From NCBI RefSeq assembly GCF_003935425.1, contig NZ_RHQN01000001.1:744001-808000 (forward strand): a stretch of DNA of 64,000 bases. The letters are read 5' to 3'. Numbering within the stretch: position 1 is the stretch's first letter; every line of letters starts with the position of its first letter. Positions 53,246-62,399 of the stretch are shown in pieces. Source of the DNA: Pseudomonas sp. v388 (GTDB lineage Bacteria > Pseudomonadota > Gammaproteobacteria > Pseudomonadales > Pseudomonadaceae). A program made the translations under genes and the position numbers. The notes under the pieces are model-generated. The model did no database searches, was not told the origin of the DNA, and saw only the letters and a list, made by a program, of their open reading frames with translations.

Positions 53246-53782
53246 ACATGATGACTTCTGAGAAGTTGTAGCCCTGCGTACAGCGCGAGCTATTAAAGAG
53301 TACAGAGACAACCCGATGCCGCCACTCCAGTTTCAAATCCGCTTATTCACCGTGCACGCTTTCGCGCTACAGAAGTTAGACTTCTGCCATTGTTTTCCCG
53401 GCAACTAAACGAACTATGGATATGACATGAATCAAGCAGGAGGCAAGCTTACCAGAAGCTAAAACCTAATTGCAACTAGGTTTTTAGGATGGGTAAAGTC
53501 AGCACGATATCCTCGCTATATCGACGATATATTGCTTATATTGTTATTTTTACGCTATTAACTATCGCACTTTGCCATATTTGGACAATACGTGTAGGGG
53601 TTGCCAGGCATCCAGATAAGCAGATCTGTCCGACGCCGCCGTCATTTAGCGATTTTCAAAAAATATTTTTTAAAGCTTTGAACTTTCATATGCCTTGGTC
53701 ACACTTAGTGTTCGGCCAGATTACGTCCCTGCACCTGATCCGCCGTGCCTATTCCAAATACCCCCTTATCGAGAATTGATCG
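53246..53782. other. AT-rich divergent region between the T2SS operon and the GH3 gene pair
   Basis: The base composition is clearly more AT-rich than the neighbours, most strikingly at 53480-53780. It carries a plus-strand hairpin followed by T's (53462-53485) and an open frame at 53489-53779 that cannot be supported. The promoters of both divergent units must lie here. No sigma-54 or TGGTATACCA-type element was found. Confidence 0.55.
53462..53485 (+). terminator. terminator-like hairpin upstream of the small secreted protein gene
   Basis: AAACCTA (53462-53468) and TAGGTTT (53477-53483) form a 7-bp stem followed by two more T's. No supported plus-strand gene lies upstream. It could end a small RNA, act as an attenuator, or act on the minus-strand leader of gspE. 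Confidence 0.45.
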
Positions 53783-54055
53783 ATGACTAGACCCATGCTG
53801 TCCGTTTTCAGCGCGATAGTTCTTTGCGCCAGCACTTTTTCAGTGATGGCTGCGGATTCAACTTCTGCTCAGGCTGCCACCAGCCAGCAAGTACGCACCC
53901 AGATCGACGCCAAGCGCGAGCAGATCACCGGCGCGGATAAGGTTGAATTGCCGGCGGCGAAAACCTCCTCCGCATTGCTCGACGCGCCGGTGGCAATCGA
54001 CGATGCCCCGGACCAGGCCGAGACCCAGAACCAGAACCAGGAGCAGCAACCATGA
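53783..54055 (+). CDS. small secreted protein of unknown function
   Basis: The protein has 90 residues. It starts with a Sec signal peptide (MLSVFSAIVLCASTFSVMAAD). The mature part is polar, with many Ala, Gln, Asp and Glu residues and a C-terminal run of Gln/Asn/Glu. No domain is recognised and it looks disordered. Its stop overlaps the GH3 start (ATGA), so the two are made together. It may be a chaperone or escort for the enzyme, or an unrelated periplasmic peptide. Confidence 0.65.
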   Translation: MTRPMLSVFSAIVLCASTFSVMAADSTSAQAATSQQVRTQIDAKREQITGADKVELPAAKTSSALLDAPVAIDDAPDQAETQNQNQEQQP

Positions 54056-56742
54056 GCGCTCTCAAGCACACATTGGGACTGAGCCTGCTGGCTCTCAGCG
54101 TTTCCCAGGCCAGCCTGGTTCTGGCGGCGGGACCGGTGAGCGGTAATGAAGTCGAAGCCCGCGTCAGCGCGGTACTGGACAACATGAACGTCTCCGAAAA
54201 GATCAATTTCACCCGCGTCGACGACGGCCGCATGATTCCACGCCTGGCCAAATGGGGCATGGAAGGCACCGTTGCCTACGACTCCTCGATGGGCGTACAC
54301 GTCAACAACGCCACCTTCGGCGCCCAGTACCCGGCGCAATCCGCGCTGGCTGCGACCTGGAGCATCAACCGCGCCAAGGAATTCGGTCTGGCGATCGGTT
54401 ATGAAACGCGCATTTCCGGCGGCCAGCAGATGCTGTCTCCGGGCATGAACATGTACCGCACACCGCTCAATGGCCGTAGCGCCGAGCACGTCAGCGGCGA
54501 AGACCCGTTCCTCGGTGCGGTGCTCGGCCCTGCCATTGCCAACGGCATCCAGGCCCAGGGCATTCAGGCCGGCAGCAAGCATTTCGTCGCCAACGAGCAA
54601 GAAGCCAACCGTCATTACCTCAACGTGATCGTCGATCAGCGCGCCCTGCGCGAGCTGTATCTGCCGGGCTTTGAATCCCTGGTCAAGAACGGCAACATCG
54701 CCTCGATCATGTGCGGCTACAACAAGATCAACGGCGATTACGCTTGTGAGAACCATCACCTGCTGACCGACATCCTCAAGGGTGAATGGGGCTTTCAGGG
54801 CTTCGTGATCAGTGACTTCAACTCGGTCACCGACGCCTTCAAGGGCGCCTGGGCCGGCACCGACATCGACATGCCGTCGGGCCTGCAATTCACCGAGGCC
54901 AAGCTGCTGCCTTACCTGTGGAGCGGCCAACTGACCCAGAACGTGATCGACGACAAGGTCAAGCGCAACCTGCGCGGCCTGGTCAGCTACGGTTTCGACA
55001 AGAGCATCAACAAGGCTCAGACCCTGGATCATCCGGAGTACGGCCAGCGTGCCTCGTTGAACATGGCGCGTGAATCCACCGTGCTGCTGCGCAACGAAAA
55101 GACCAGCAGCGGCAAGCCACTGCTGCCGTTGGCGAAGGACGCGAAGATTGCGGTCATCGGCAACCTGGCGTATGACGTGCCGGCCTCGCCGTTCGGCACC
55201 GCCAGCTCGGAACCGACCACCTATGTCACCGAGCTGAGTGGCCTGCAGCAACTGGCGTCGTCGAGCAGCAATGTCGAGTTCATCAAAGAGATGTCGCTCA
55301 ACCCCAGGACCTCGGTCTGGTACCAGCCTTCAAGCGGTCAGAACGGCATTCGCAACAGCGGTGTGAAGGCCGAGTATTTCTCCAACACCGAACTGGCCGG
55401 CTCTGCGACCCTGACTCGGGTCGAGCCCGGCGTGAACCTCAGCTGGAGCGCCAATAACAACATCACCGACGGCGGCACCACCACCGTTTCGGGCTTCAGC
55501 CCAACAGCTGGCGCTTTCTCGGCGCGCTTCACCTCCACCATCAAGCCGACCATCAGCGGCGAGCAGATCTTCAAGATTCGCGCGGACGGCGCTTACAAGC
55601 TGTGGGTCAATGACGAACTGGTGCTCGAGAGCGACGGCAAGTCGCCGTCCACCGATCTGGTCAAGGCGGTCGCTCACTCCGGCAAGACCGCTCGGCTGCA
55701 AGCAGGCAAGGAGTACAGCGTCAAGCTGGAATACCGTCGCCTGGAAGGCACGTTCATTCCGACCCTGGGCGGCCTGACGGGCGTGCAGATGAGCTGGGCT
55801 TCGCTGCGTCCGCCAAAGGATCTGTCCAAGTACGACGCCGTGGTCATGGCGACGGGCATGACCGCCGAATATGAAGGCGAAGCGAGTGATCGCAGCAACG
55901 ACCTGCCTGAATACCAGGCCGAACAGATCACCTGGGCCACCAAGGCCAACCCCAACACCGTGGTCATCATGCACAGCGGCGGCGGCCTGAACATGCAGCC
56001 ATGGGCCGACAAGGTCGGCGCCAGCCTGCACGCCTGGTTCCCGGGCCAGCAAGGCGGCCAGGCCATCGCCGAGATCCTGTTCGGCAAGGTCAACCCCTCG
56101 GGCAAACTGCCGATCACCCTCGACAAAAAGCTGGAACAGAACCCGACCTACGCGTCGTACAACGATCCGTCGCTGTACATCGGCGACAACGCGTTGACCG
56201 AGATGACCTACAGCGAAGGGATCTACCTGGGCTACCGCGGTTATGACAAGAAACACGCCAAGCCGCTGTACCCGTTCGGTTACGGCCTGTCGTACACCAC
56301 GTTCGACTACAGCGACCTGAAGCTGTCGACCAACGTGATGACGCCGGGCACCACCGTCACGGCCTCGTTCAAGATCACCAACACCGGTGACAAGGCGGGC
56401 TACGAAGTGGCGCAGCTGTACGTGCGTCCGATCAAGCCGCTGGTTGATCGCCCGGAGAAAGAACTCAAGGGCTTCACCAAGGTTTACCTCAAGCCGGGCG
56501 AAAGCAAGACCGTCACCATCCCGGTGGACTCGCGCTCGCTGGCTTACTACACCGACAACACCGCAAGCTGGGACGTCGATGCGGGCAAGTTCCGGATTCT
56601 GGTAGGGCCGGATTCCGAGACCCTGCCGCTGGATCGCACGCTGGTTACCCTGTACCCCGAAAAACTGACCACCAGCGGCAGCAACCCGCTGCCGGTACCG
56701 GTGCGCAAGGCCGTGCAGGTCAGCGATTCGCAGGCGTACTAA
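54052..56742 (+). CDS. secreted glycoside hydrolase family 3 beta-glucosidase with inserted PA14 domain
   Basis: The protein has 896 residues. A signal peptide (about 1-26) precedes a GH3 N-terminal barrel. The catalytic nucleophile is the Asp in VISDFNSV (about residue 255), and the KHFVANEQE and 'NMYRTPLNGRSAEHVSGEDP' segments are typical. The GH3 C-terminal domain is interrupted by a PA14 module (about 434-575), and a fibronectin III-like domain ends the protein. It cleaves beta-linked sugars outside the cytoplasm. Lying opposite the T2SS operon, it is a candidate secretion substrate. Confidence 0.9.
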   Translation: MSALKHTLGLSLLALSVSQASLVLAAGPVSGNEVEARVSAVLDNMNVSEKINFTRVDDGRMIPRLAKWGMEGTVAYDSSMGVHVNNATFGAQYPAQSALAATWSINRAKEFGLAIGYETRISGGQQMLSPGMNMYRTPLNGRSAEHVSGEDPFLGAVLGPAIANGIQAQGIQAGSKHFVANEQEANRHYLNVIVDQRALRELYLPGFESLVKNGNIASIMCGYNKINGDYACENHHLLTDILKGEWGFQGFVISDFNSVTDAFKGAWAGTDIDMPSGLQFTEAKLLPYLWSGQLTQNVIDDKVKRNLRGLVSYGFDKSINKAQTLDHPEYGQRASLNMARESTVLLRNEKTSSGKPLLPLAKDAKIAVIGNLAYDVPASPFGTASSEPTTYVTELSGLQQLASSSSNVEFIKEMSLNPRTSVWYQPSSGQNGIRNSGVKAEYFSNTELAGSATLTRVEPGVNLSWSANNNITDGGTTTVSGFSPTAGAFSARFTSTIKPTISGEQIFKIRADGAYKLWVNDELVLESDGKSPSTDLVKAVAHSGKTARLQAGKEYSVKLEYRRLEGTFIPTLGGLTGVQMSWASLRPPKDLSKYDAVVMATGMTAEYEGEASDRSNDLPEYQAEQITWATKANPNTVVIMHSGGGLNMQPWADKVGASLHAWFPGQQGGQAIAEILFGKVNPSGKLPITLDKKLEQNPTYASYNDPSLYIGDNALTEMTYSEGIYLGYRGYDKKHAKPLYPFGYGLSYTTFDYSDLKLSTNVMTPGTTVTASFKITNTGDKAGYEVAQLYVRPIKPLVDRPEKELKGFTKVYLKPGESKTVTIPVDSRSLAYYTDNTASWDVDAGKFRILVGPDSETLPLDRTLVTLYPEKLTTSGSNPLPVPVRKAVQVSDSQAY

Positions 56743-56758
56743 AACCGTGAAGACAGGC

Positions 56759-57415
56759 TCAGGGATGAGCCTGTCTGACTTGCAGGTCGTTGGCCAGGCG
56801 TTGCAGGTAAATATCGAACACCTGCTTCACATTCACGCTTTTGGGACTTCGCAACCACTGGATCTGCAAGCCGTCCATCACCGAGAAAATCTCCTGGGCC
56901 AGGGCCTTCACGTCGACATCGGCGCGAATCTGCCCCTGCTCGATCAACGAAGTCAGGTGCCCACGGGCATGCTGATGGGTCATCTCGAAGCGTTCCTTGT
57001 ACCACTGCCACGCCGGATGGGACTTGGACAGGCTTTCGGTATTCATCACCATGGAGGCCTGACACTCGTCAGCGTCCTCGACACTGAAGCTCATGCTCAG
57101 CCTCAAGAAGCGTATGAACCCGTCCAGGGTCAGCTCCATCTCCATATCCTGAAACCGCGACACCACCTTCTGATCCCGCCTTTCCAGCAACGCAGTCAGC
57201 AGCGCGACCTTGTTGGGAAAGTGGTGCAGCAAGCCGACGGTCGTGATTCCGGCAATTTGGGCAACATCGCGCATTGACGCACTGGAATAGCCGTCCCGGG
57301 CAAACACCTGGGTGGCCGCATCCAGCAGAGCGGTTCTGCGCATCTCGCCCTTGGGCGCCTTGCGCCGCTTCGAGGGCGGTGTGTCGTGTTCGTGTTCTGG
57401 TCCATCAACAGGCAT
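56759..57415 (-). CDS. TetR-family transcriptional regulator
   Basis: The protein has 218 residues. The N-terminal helix-turn-helix (residues about 25-70; LLDAATQVFARDGYSSASMRDVAQIAGITTVGLLHHFPNK with interruptions) is typical of TetR. A C-terminal effector domain follows. It lies 28 bp downstream of the MATE transporter on the same strand. It probably represses that transporter, which is inferred from position. Confidence 0.88.
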   Translation of the reverse strand: MPVDGPEHEHDTPPSKRRKAPKGEMRRTALLDAATQVFARDGYSSASMRDVAQIAGITTVGLLHHFPNKVALLTALLERRDQKVVSRFQDMEMELTLDGFIRFLRLSMSFSVEDADECQASMVMNTESLSKSHPAWQWYKERFEMTHQHARGHLTSLIEQGQIRADVDVKALAQEIFSVMDGLQIQWLRSPKSVNVKQVFDIYLQRLANDLQVRQAHP

Positions 57416-57443
57416 AAATCATCCAATCACGCTTTGGTTCAAG

Positions 57444-58799
57444 TTACCCGAGCCTTGCAAGGCCTGGCCCGCGCTCGAAAAAGCGCCGCGCCGCCAAGGA
57501 TGCGGCAGTGGTCGAGGCAATCGCAATCAGCGCGTTGCCGGTCAGCATGCCCAGCAGCGCGCCGCCGCTGCCGAACCAGTGAGCACCTGCCCACACGAAA
57601 GGAAAGGTTCCGACGGTGACCCGCAACCAGGCAAATAGCGCGACCAGCCAGGGGCGGCCCATGGTCAGGAAGACCGACAACGCGATGAAGTCCAGACTGA
57701 TCACCGCCCATAACAGGCCACCATACACACAGAACGCCTCGAACAGGGCGCGGCCCTGCCCCGAAAGCTGGTAGAAATCGGCGATGGCGCCCCGCAACAG
57801 CCACATCAGGCAGCCCACCACCAGACCGTAGCCCACCAGCAGCCTGCGCGCGAACCTCACGGCCTCAAGCGCGCGTTGCGGCAGGCCGGCACCGACATTC
57901 TGGCCCAGAACCGGTGCCAGCGCGCCCGGAATGGCGAAGAACACACAGTAGGCAAACTGCGTGAGCCGATCCGTCACCGTCATGCCCGCCAGCGCGTCCA
58001 CGCCGAAGGACGCAACGGTGGACACCAGATAAGCGATGGCGACCGGCGTCGCCACGTTTCCCACCACGGCGGGCAGCCCGATGCGCAAGGTCTGCGCCAC
58101 ATGGCTGCGCAGCTCAGTAAGGTCGATGCGCCACGACAGCCCGACATGGCGGCGCACCCAGTACACGCCCAGCGCGGTGGAGACAATGGCCGACAACGCG
58201 TAGGCCAGGCCCGCCCCCAACAGTTGGAGGTCGAGCACGAAGATCAGCAGCGGGTCGGCGATGGCCAGGGTCGCGGCGCCACACAGCACCACCCATAGAG
58301 CCCGGGCGCCATGGCCGGCGGCGCGCAGGATCTGCACCGACATCTGCACGACGGCCTGAAGAATGGTGGCCGGCAGCGCCAGCAGGATGAAATCGCGCGC
58401 CGCCAGACACATGACCGGATCGGCACCGACCAGCTGCATCAGCGGCTCCACGAACATCAGTTGCAGGGCGGTGGTCACGCTGGAGATTGCGGTGATCAGC
58501 AGCAACAGGCTGAACGTCTGGCCGCCCAGATCGGACGCGCCCTGCCGGCCGATTCGCGTCGAGAGCACCGAAGTGGCCGCGATGATCAGCCCCGACACCA
58601 GCGCGGTATTGGCAAAGATCAACACCTTGGCAATGCCCACGGCGGCGATCAGCAACGGCTGATGAAGCATGGACACGTAGACAAGCGTCAGGATATCGAC
58701 CAGGAACACGGCAAACAGGCTCACGGCACTGGTGCTGGTCATCACCAGAACGTGACGCTTCACCGAACCGGCGGCAAACCTCGCAGTGGCTGCGGACAA
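57444..58799 (-). CDS. MATE-family multidrug efflux transporter
   Basis: The protein has 451 residues. It starts with TTG at 58799 behind GAGGTGA, as the only in-frame option before an upstream stop. Twelve hydrophobic segments in two similar halves fit the MATE family (for example LIIAATSVLSTRIGRQG and VLGQNVGAGLPQRALEAV). It exports drugs or toxic metabolites using a Na+ or H+ gradient. It is co-transcribed with the TetR gene. Confidence 0.9.
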   Translation of the reverse strand: MSAATARFAAGSVKRHVLVMTSTSAVSLFAVFLVDILTLVYVSMLHQPLLIAAVGIAKVLIFANTALVSGLIIAATSVLSTRIGRQGASDLGGQTFSLLLLITAISSVTTALQLMFVEPLMQLVGADPVMCLAARDFILLALPATILQAVVQMSVQILRAAGHGARALWVVLCGAATLAIADPLLIFVLDLQLLGAGLAYALSAIVSTALGVYWVRRHVGLSWRIDLTELRSHVAQTLRIGLPAVVGNVATPVAIAYLVSTVASFGVDALAGMTVTDRLTQFAYCVFFAIPGALAPVLGQNVGAGLPQRALEAVRFARRLLVGYGLVVGCLMWLLRGAIADFYQLSGQGRALFEAFCVYGGLLWAVISLDFIALSVFLTMGRPWLVALFAWLRVTVGTFPFVWAGAHWFGSGGALLGMLTGNALIAIASTTAASLAARRFFERGPGLARLG

Positions 58800-58970
58800 C
58801 GTGCATCACCTCAAAAACGGGACTCCGGCGCGTGGCCGGCCGGGCAAGCGCGGCAGTCTACCTGCGCCAATGTCGGCCTGCCATGACTTTACGACCGCTT
58901 CGGCTTGACGCGGGCATGAGGAATATTCTACTAACGGGGGCCAGAAGCCCTCTCGTCCGGAGACACCCGT

Positions 58971-59450
58971 ATGTCGTCCATCACTGCAACTCGCCCACCC
59001 CTGCCGCCCTTCACTGCGGAATCGGCCATCGAAAAAGTCCGGCTCGCCGAAGACGGCTGGAACAGTCGCAACCCGGAAAAAGTTGCGCTTGCCTACACGC
59101 CGGACACCCAATGGCGCAACCGCGCCGAGTTCGTGCACGGTCGGGAACAAGCCCAGGCATTCCTGGACCGCAAATGGAAAAAGGAACTTGATTACCGGCT
59201 GATCAAGGAACTGTGGGCCTTCACCGACAACCGTATTGCCGTGCGCTACGCCTACGAATGGCACGATGACTCGGGCAACTGGTTCCGATCCTACGGCAAC
59301 GAGAACTGGGAATTTGCTGAAGACGGGTTGATGGCCTCGCGTTACGCCTGCATCAATGACCTGCCGATCAGGGAATCGGAGCGCAAGTTCCACTGGCCGC
59401 TGGGCCGCCGCCCGGATGATCATCCAGGGCTTTCGCAGCTAGGGCTTTGA
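58971..59450 (+). CDS. DUF1348 / SnoaL-like NTF2-fold protein
   Basis: The protein has 159 residues, with the start behind GGAGA at a 7-nt spacing. The DUF1348 pattern is strong: [31 protein letters not shown] and a '[22 protein letters not shown]' segment. The protein is a small cone-shaped NTF2-like fold with unknown activity. It diverges from the MATE gene across a 171-bp gap and might respond to the same TetR regulator. No regulator site was identified. Confidence 0.88.
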   Translation: MSSITATRPPLPPFTAESAIEKVRLAEDGWNSRNPEKVALAYTPDTQWRNRAEFVHGREQAQAFLDRKWKKELDYRLIKELWAFTDNRIAVRYAYEWHDDSGNWFRSYGNENWEFAEDGLMASRYACINDLPIRESERKFHWPLGRRPDDHPGLSQLGL

Positions 59451-59588
59451 AACAGCTGCAAGAGCGGACGTATCCGCGCAGAGGCCGGAGCCGGAACATC
59501 TATGTGGCGGTAACGGCCCCTTCACGGGCGACGTCGGTTCCAGTTGTCTGACTGCCACGCTGTACTCCACTCAGAAGATGGAAGGCCA

Positions 59589-60080
59589 ATGAATCAACCG
59601 CATTTCCGCAACGCCACACCGGCTGACACCGCACGCTGCTATCAGATCGAGATCAGCGCCTACGAAGGCGACGAAGCCGCCACTGAACAGAAGATCGCGA
59701 CCCGCATCGCGCAGTACCCGCAAGGTTTTCTGATCATGGAGCTGGACGGCGAAACCGTCGGCTTCATCAACGGCGGCTGCGCCCATGACGTGGTGATGTC
59801 GGACGAAGCCTTCAAGGAGCTGATCGGCCACGATCCCGACGCGCCGAATGTGGTGATCATGTCGGTGGTGGTCGATCCTGCGCACCAGGGAAAGGGCTAT
59901 TCCACCCTGCTGATGCGCACCTTCGTCGAACAAATGGCACGTTCGGGCAAAAAAACCATCCATTTGATGTGCAAGGACCGCCATGTCGAGCTGTATAGCC
60001 GCATGGGCTACCGTTACGTCAAACCGTCCGCGTCCGACCACGGCGGCATGGCGTGGCATGAGATGGTGATGGATATCTGA
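59589..60080 (+). CDS. GNAT family N-acetyltransferase
   Basis: The protein has 163 residues. The start at 59589 has AAGG seven nt upstream; the longer frame to 59544 lacks support. The acetyl-CoA motif VVDPAHQGKGYSTLLMR is near residue 97, and LYSRMGYRYV follows near the end. It resembles arylalkylamine-type GNATs. It is followed by a short HVA1 gene 43 bp downstream. The substrate is unknown. Confidence 0.87.
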   Translation: MNQPHFRNATPADTARCYQIEISAYEGDEAATEQKIATRIAQYPQGFLIMELDGETVGFINGGCAHDVVMSDEAFKELIGHDPDAPNVVIMSVVVDPAHQGKGYSTLLMRTFVEQMARSGKKTIHLMCKDRHVELYSRMGYRYVKPSASDHGGMAWHEMVMDI

Positions 60081-60123
60081 AACCGCTCCTCACAGACTGA
60101 TCGCGATTGCGCAGGAGATTGTC

Positions 60124-60333
60124 ATGACCACGAAGTTCAAGACCGGCGACACCGTGCGCTGGAATTCCGAGGCCGGCGAAATTCACGGCAAGGTGACCAA
60201 AGTGCATACCAAGGACGTGGAGTTCATGGGCAAACACCGCCCCGCCTCCAAGGATCAGCCGCAGTACGAGGTCAAGAGCGACAAGACCGGTCACCTGGCG
60301 ATGCACAAGGAAGACGCCCTGCATAAGCGTTGA
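60124..60333 (+). CDS. DUF2945 / HVA1 tudor-like small protein
   Basis: The protein has 69 residues, behind AGGAG at a 7-nt spacing. It matches the hypervirulence-associated (HVA1) tudor-like family: FKTGDTVRWNSEAGEIHGKV at the start and PQYEVKSDKTGHLAMHKEDAL near the end. It is rich in charged residues and probably cytoplasmic. The function is not established. Confidence 0.88.
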   Translation: MTTKFKTGDTVRWNSEAGEIHGKVTKVHTKDVEFMGKHRPASKDQPQYEVKSDKTGHLAMHKEDALHKR

Positions 60334-60382
60334 CCGATCCACTCCCCCCTTTGCAGCCAGGCGGGCTCTCACCCTTACAGCG

Positions 60383-61849
60383 CTAGCTCCGTCCTGCAGG
60401 AGCGGGCTGGCTGGCGAAAGCGGCTGGGAAAACATGACGATCACGACAGATTTCCCCTAGCCGCTGTGCCAGATGCTGCGCCTCGCTGGCGTCCCTCACA
60501 TTGGTAAACCCCATCAATAACGCCCGTTGCGGTGGCGCCGCCAGGTACCAGGCCGACAACGGTTGTACGGCCAGCCCGATGAGTCGAGCGCTGTACGCCA
60601 CCTGCCGGTCATCGATTCCTTCCGCCAGACGCCCCACGACATGCATGCCGCCTGCCTGGATATCGACCTGCAACTGCCCTGCGAGCGTTGCGTGCAGTGC
60701 CTCGACCAGCCAGGCGCGCCGCTGAGCGTAGAGCACGCGCATCTTGCGCAGGTGTTTGGCGAAGTGGCCGGTGTCGATGAACGTCGCTGCCGTCGCCTGC
60801 CACAGCTGCGGACAGTGGTTCTGGGCAGTGTCGATCATGCGCGTGAACAGCCCGACCAGTTCTTGCGGCACCACCAGATACGCCAGCCGGATGCCGGGCG
60901 TCAGCACCTTGCTGAAGGTGCCGGTGTACAACACGCGGCCATGGTTATCCAGGCTCTTGAGCGCGGGAATCGGTCGTCCGTGATAGCGGTATTCGCTGTC
61001 ATAGTCGTCCTCGATGATCCAGCTTTGCTGTTGCGCGGCCCACCTGAGCAGCTGCTGGCGCCTGGGCAGCGACAACGTCACGCCCAGCGGCGACTGATGC
61101 GTCGGCGTGACCACTGCAAAGCGTGCCTGTGGCGCCCGTTCCAGGCCTTGGTCGACATCCAGTCCATGGGCATCCACCGGCACCGGCACCAACCGCGCAC
61201 CGGCGCTGTGTAGAAAACGTCGCGCCTGAAAGTAGCCGGGGTCTTCAAACCAGCATTCATCGCCCTGGCGCATCAAACTGCGGCAGATCAGATCCAGGCA
61301 CGCTTGATAGCCGGCGCAGATGAATACCTGACTGGCCGAACAGGCAATGCCACGCGACACGCCCAGATACCCGGCAATCGCACTGCGCAAAGCCCCATGA
61401 CCGCGAGCATCCGGATAAACGAGGCCGTCCAGGCCACTTTCCCGCAATGCCCGCCCCGCCAGGCGGGTCCAGGCCTTGCGCGGAAATGCATCCAGCGCTG
61501 GCAGGCCCATCTGCAACGGCAACGGCCGCTCGCCGTTATGCAGCAGCGGCTCAAGCGGCGGCGCAGCGGCAGGCGGTTCCCCAGCGGACGGCAGCGCGCT
61601 CAGATGCGGCGACACCACCGTGCCCGCAGGCCCGCGCGGCAGCAGATAACCCTCGGCGATCAACATCTGATAAGCCGCTTCTACGGTACCTCGCGCCAGA
61701 TTCAGTTCCGCCGCCAAGGCGCGCACCGACGCCACCCGGTCGCCCGGCAGCAGGTGGCCGGCCGCAATCGAGTCCCTGTAACGTTGATAGATCTGGCGGT
61801 ACACCGGCAGCTGCAAAGCGGAGCTGGCGGCGACGCTATCGATTTTCAT
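60383..61849 (-). CDS. MocR/PdxR-type GntR regulator with aminotransferase domain
   Basis: The protein has 488 residues. A GntR winged helix (about 15-80; AAGHLLPGDRVASVRALAAELNLARGTVEAAY interrupted) is followed by a fold-type I aminotransferase domain with the PLP lysine in TGTFSKVLTPG. These regulators use PLP or its adduct as signal. It diverges from the GNAT-AzoR-AhpD-like operon 88 bp away. The last codons lie in a REP-like sequence, so the C-terminal FASQPAPAGRS is probably REP-derived. Confidence 0.92.
   Translation of the reverse strand: MKIDSVAASSALQLPVYRQIYQRYRDSIAAGHLLPGDRVASVRALAAELNLARGTVEAAYQMLIAEGYLLPRGPAGTVVSPHLSALPSAGEPPAAAPPLEPLLHNGERPLPLQMGLPALDAFPRKAWTRLAGRALRESGLDGLVYPDARGHGALRSAIAGYLGVSRGIACSASQVFICAGYQACLDLICRSLMRQGDECWFEDPGYFQARRFLHSAGARLVPVPVDAHGLDVDQGLERAPQARFAVVTPTHQSPLGVTLSLPRRQQLLRWAAQQQSWIIEDDYDSEYRYHGRPIPALKSLDNHGRVLYTGTFSKVLTPGIRLAYLVVPQELVGLFTRMIDTAQNHCPQLWQATAATFIDTGHFAKHLRKMRVLYAQRRAWLVEALHATLAGQLQVDIQAGGMHVVGRLAEGIDDRQVAYSARLIGLAVQPLSAWYLAAPPQRALLMGFTNVRDASEAQHLAQRLGEICRDRHVFPAAFASQPAPAGRS
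60392..60423. repeat. REP-like element inside the 3' end of the MocR gene
   Basis: TCCTGCAGGAGCGGGCTGGCTGGCGAAAGCGG resembles the REP repeats of this genome. It is read as the C-terminal tail of the regulator, so a REP appears to overlap the gene end. Confidence 0.5.
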
Positions 61850-61937
61850 GTCCTAGCCGTTTATGCCGTTTTTGGCCCTATAGCATAGGCCATCGGCGAT
61901 CTATTGTATGGCTACGGTTCGACACAGAGATCCAGCC

Positions 61938-62399
61938 ATGCCAACGCCCATGACCCTTCGCTACATCGAGCAGCCACAGGACCAACTGGCCAGTTTCAGA
62001 TTGATGCGCCAGCTGCGTCCGCATCTGACCGACCCGTCGGCTTACGCCCGGCAGCTGGCCCGGCAAGCCGAACACGGCTATCGACTGCTCGGCGCGGTGG
62101 AGGCCGGACAGGTCTTGGGCCTGATCGGCTTTCGTGAAATGGAAAACCTGATCTACGGACGCTTCATCTATGTGGACGATCTGATTGTCGACGAACCGCA
62201 GCGCCACCACGGTCTGGGCGCCACGTTGCTCGACGCTGCCCGTGAGCACGCGAGGGGCCGGGGCTGCGCCCATCTGGTGCTGGACACCGGATCGCACATG
62301 AGTCTGGCTCAACGCTTTTACTTTCGCGAAGGGCTGCTCGCCCGAGGCATGCATTTCGTCCAGTTGCTCGACGCCACGCCGGAGACGCCCCATGCATGA
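61938..62399 (+). CDS. GNAT family N-acetyltransferase
   Basis: The protein has about 153 residues. The start is uncertain between 61908, 61938 and 61950; 61938 was chosen for its weak AGAGA-like site. The acetyl-CoA loop VDEPQRHHGLGATLLDAAREH lies near residue 95, and LAQRFYFREGLLARGMHF near residue 130. It is the first gene of an operon divergent from the MocR regulator and overlaps azoR by eight bp. MocR regulators often control such small divergent operons. The substrate is unknown. Confidence 0.82.
   Translation: MPTPMTLRYIEQPQDQLASFRLMRQLRPHLTDPSAYARQLARQAEHGYRLLGAVEAGQVLGLIGFREMENLIYGRFIYVDDLIVDEPQRHHGLGATLLDAAREHARGRGCAHLVLDTGSHMSLAQRFYFREGLLARGMHFVQLLDATPETPHA

Noticed and set aside
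53489-53779. Open frame of 96 residues with a possible membrane segment in the AT-rich region.
   Set aside because: The ATG directly follows the T-tail of a terminator-like hairpin, there is no proper ribosome site, and the product has no recognisable family. Long frames are expected by chance in such a region only moderately often, so it was left as unsupported.
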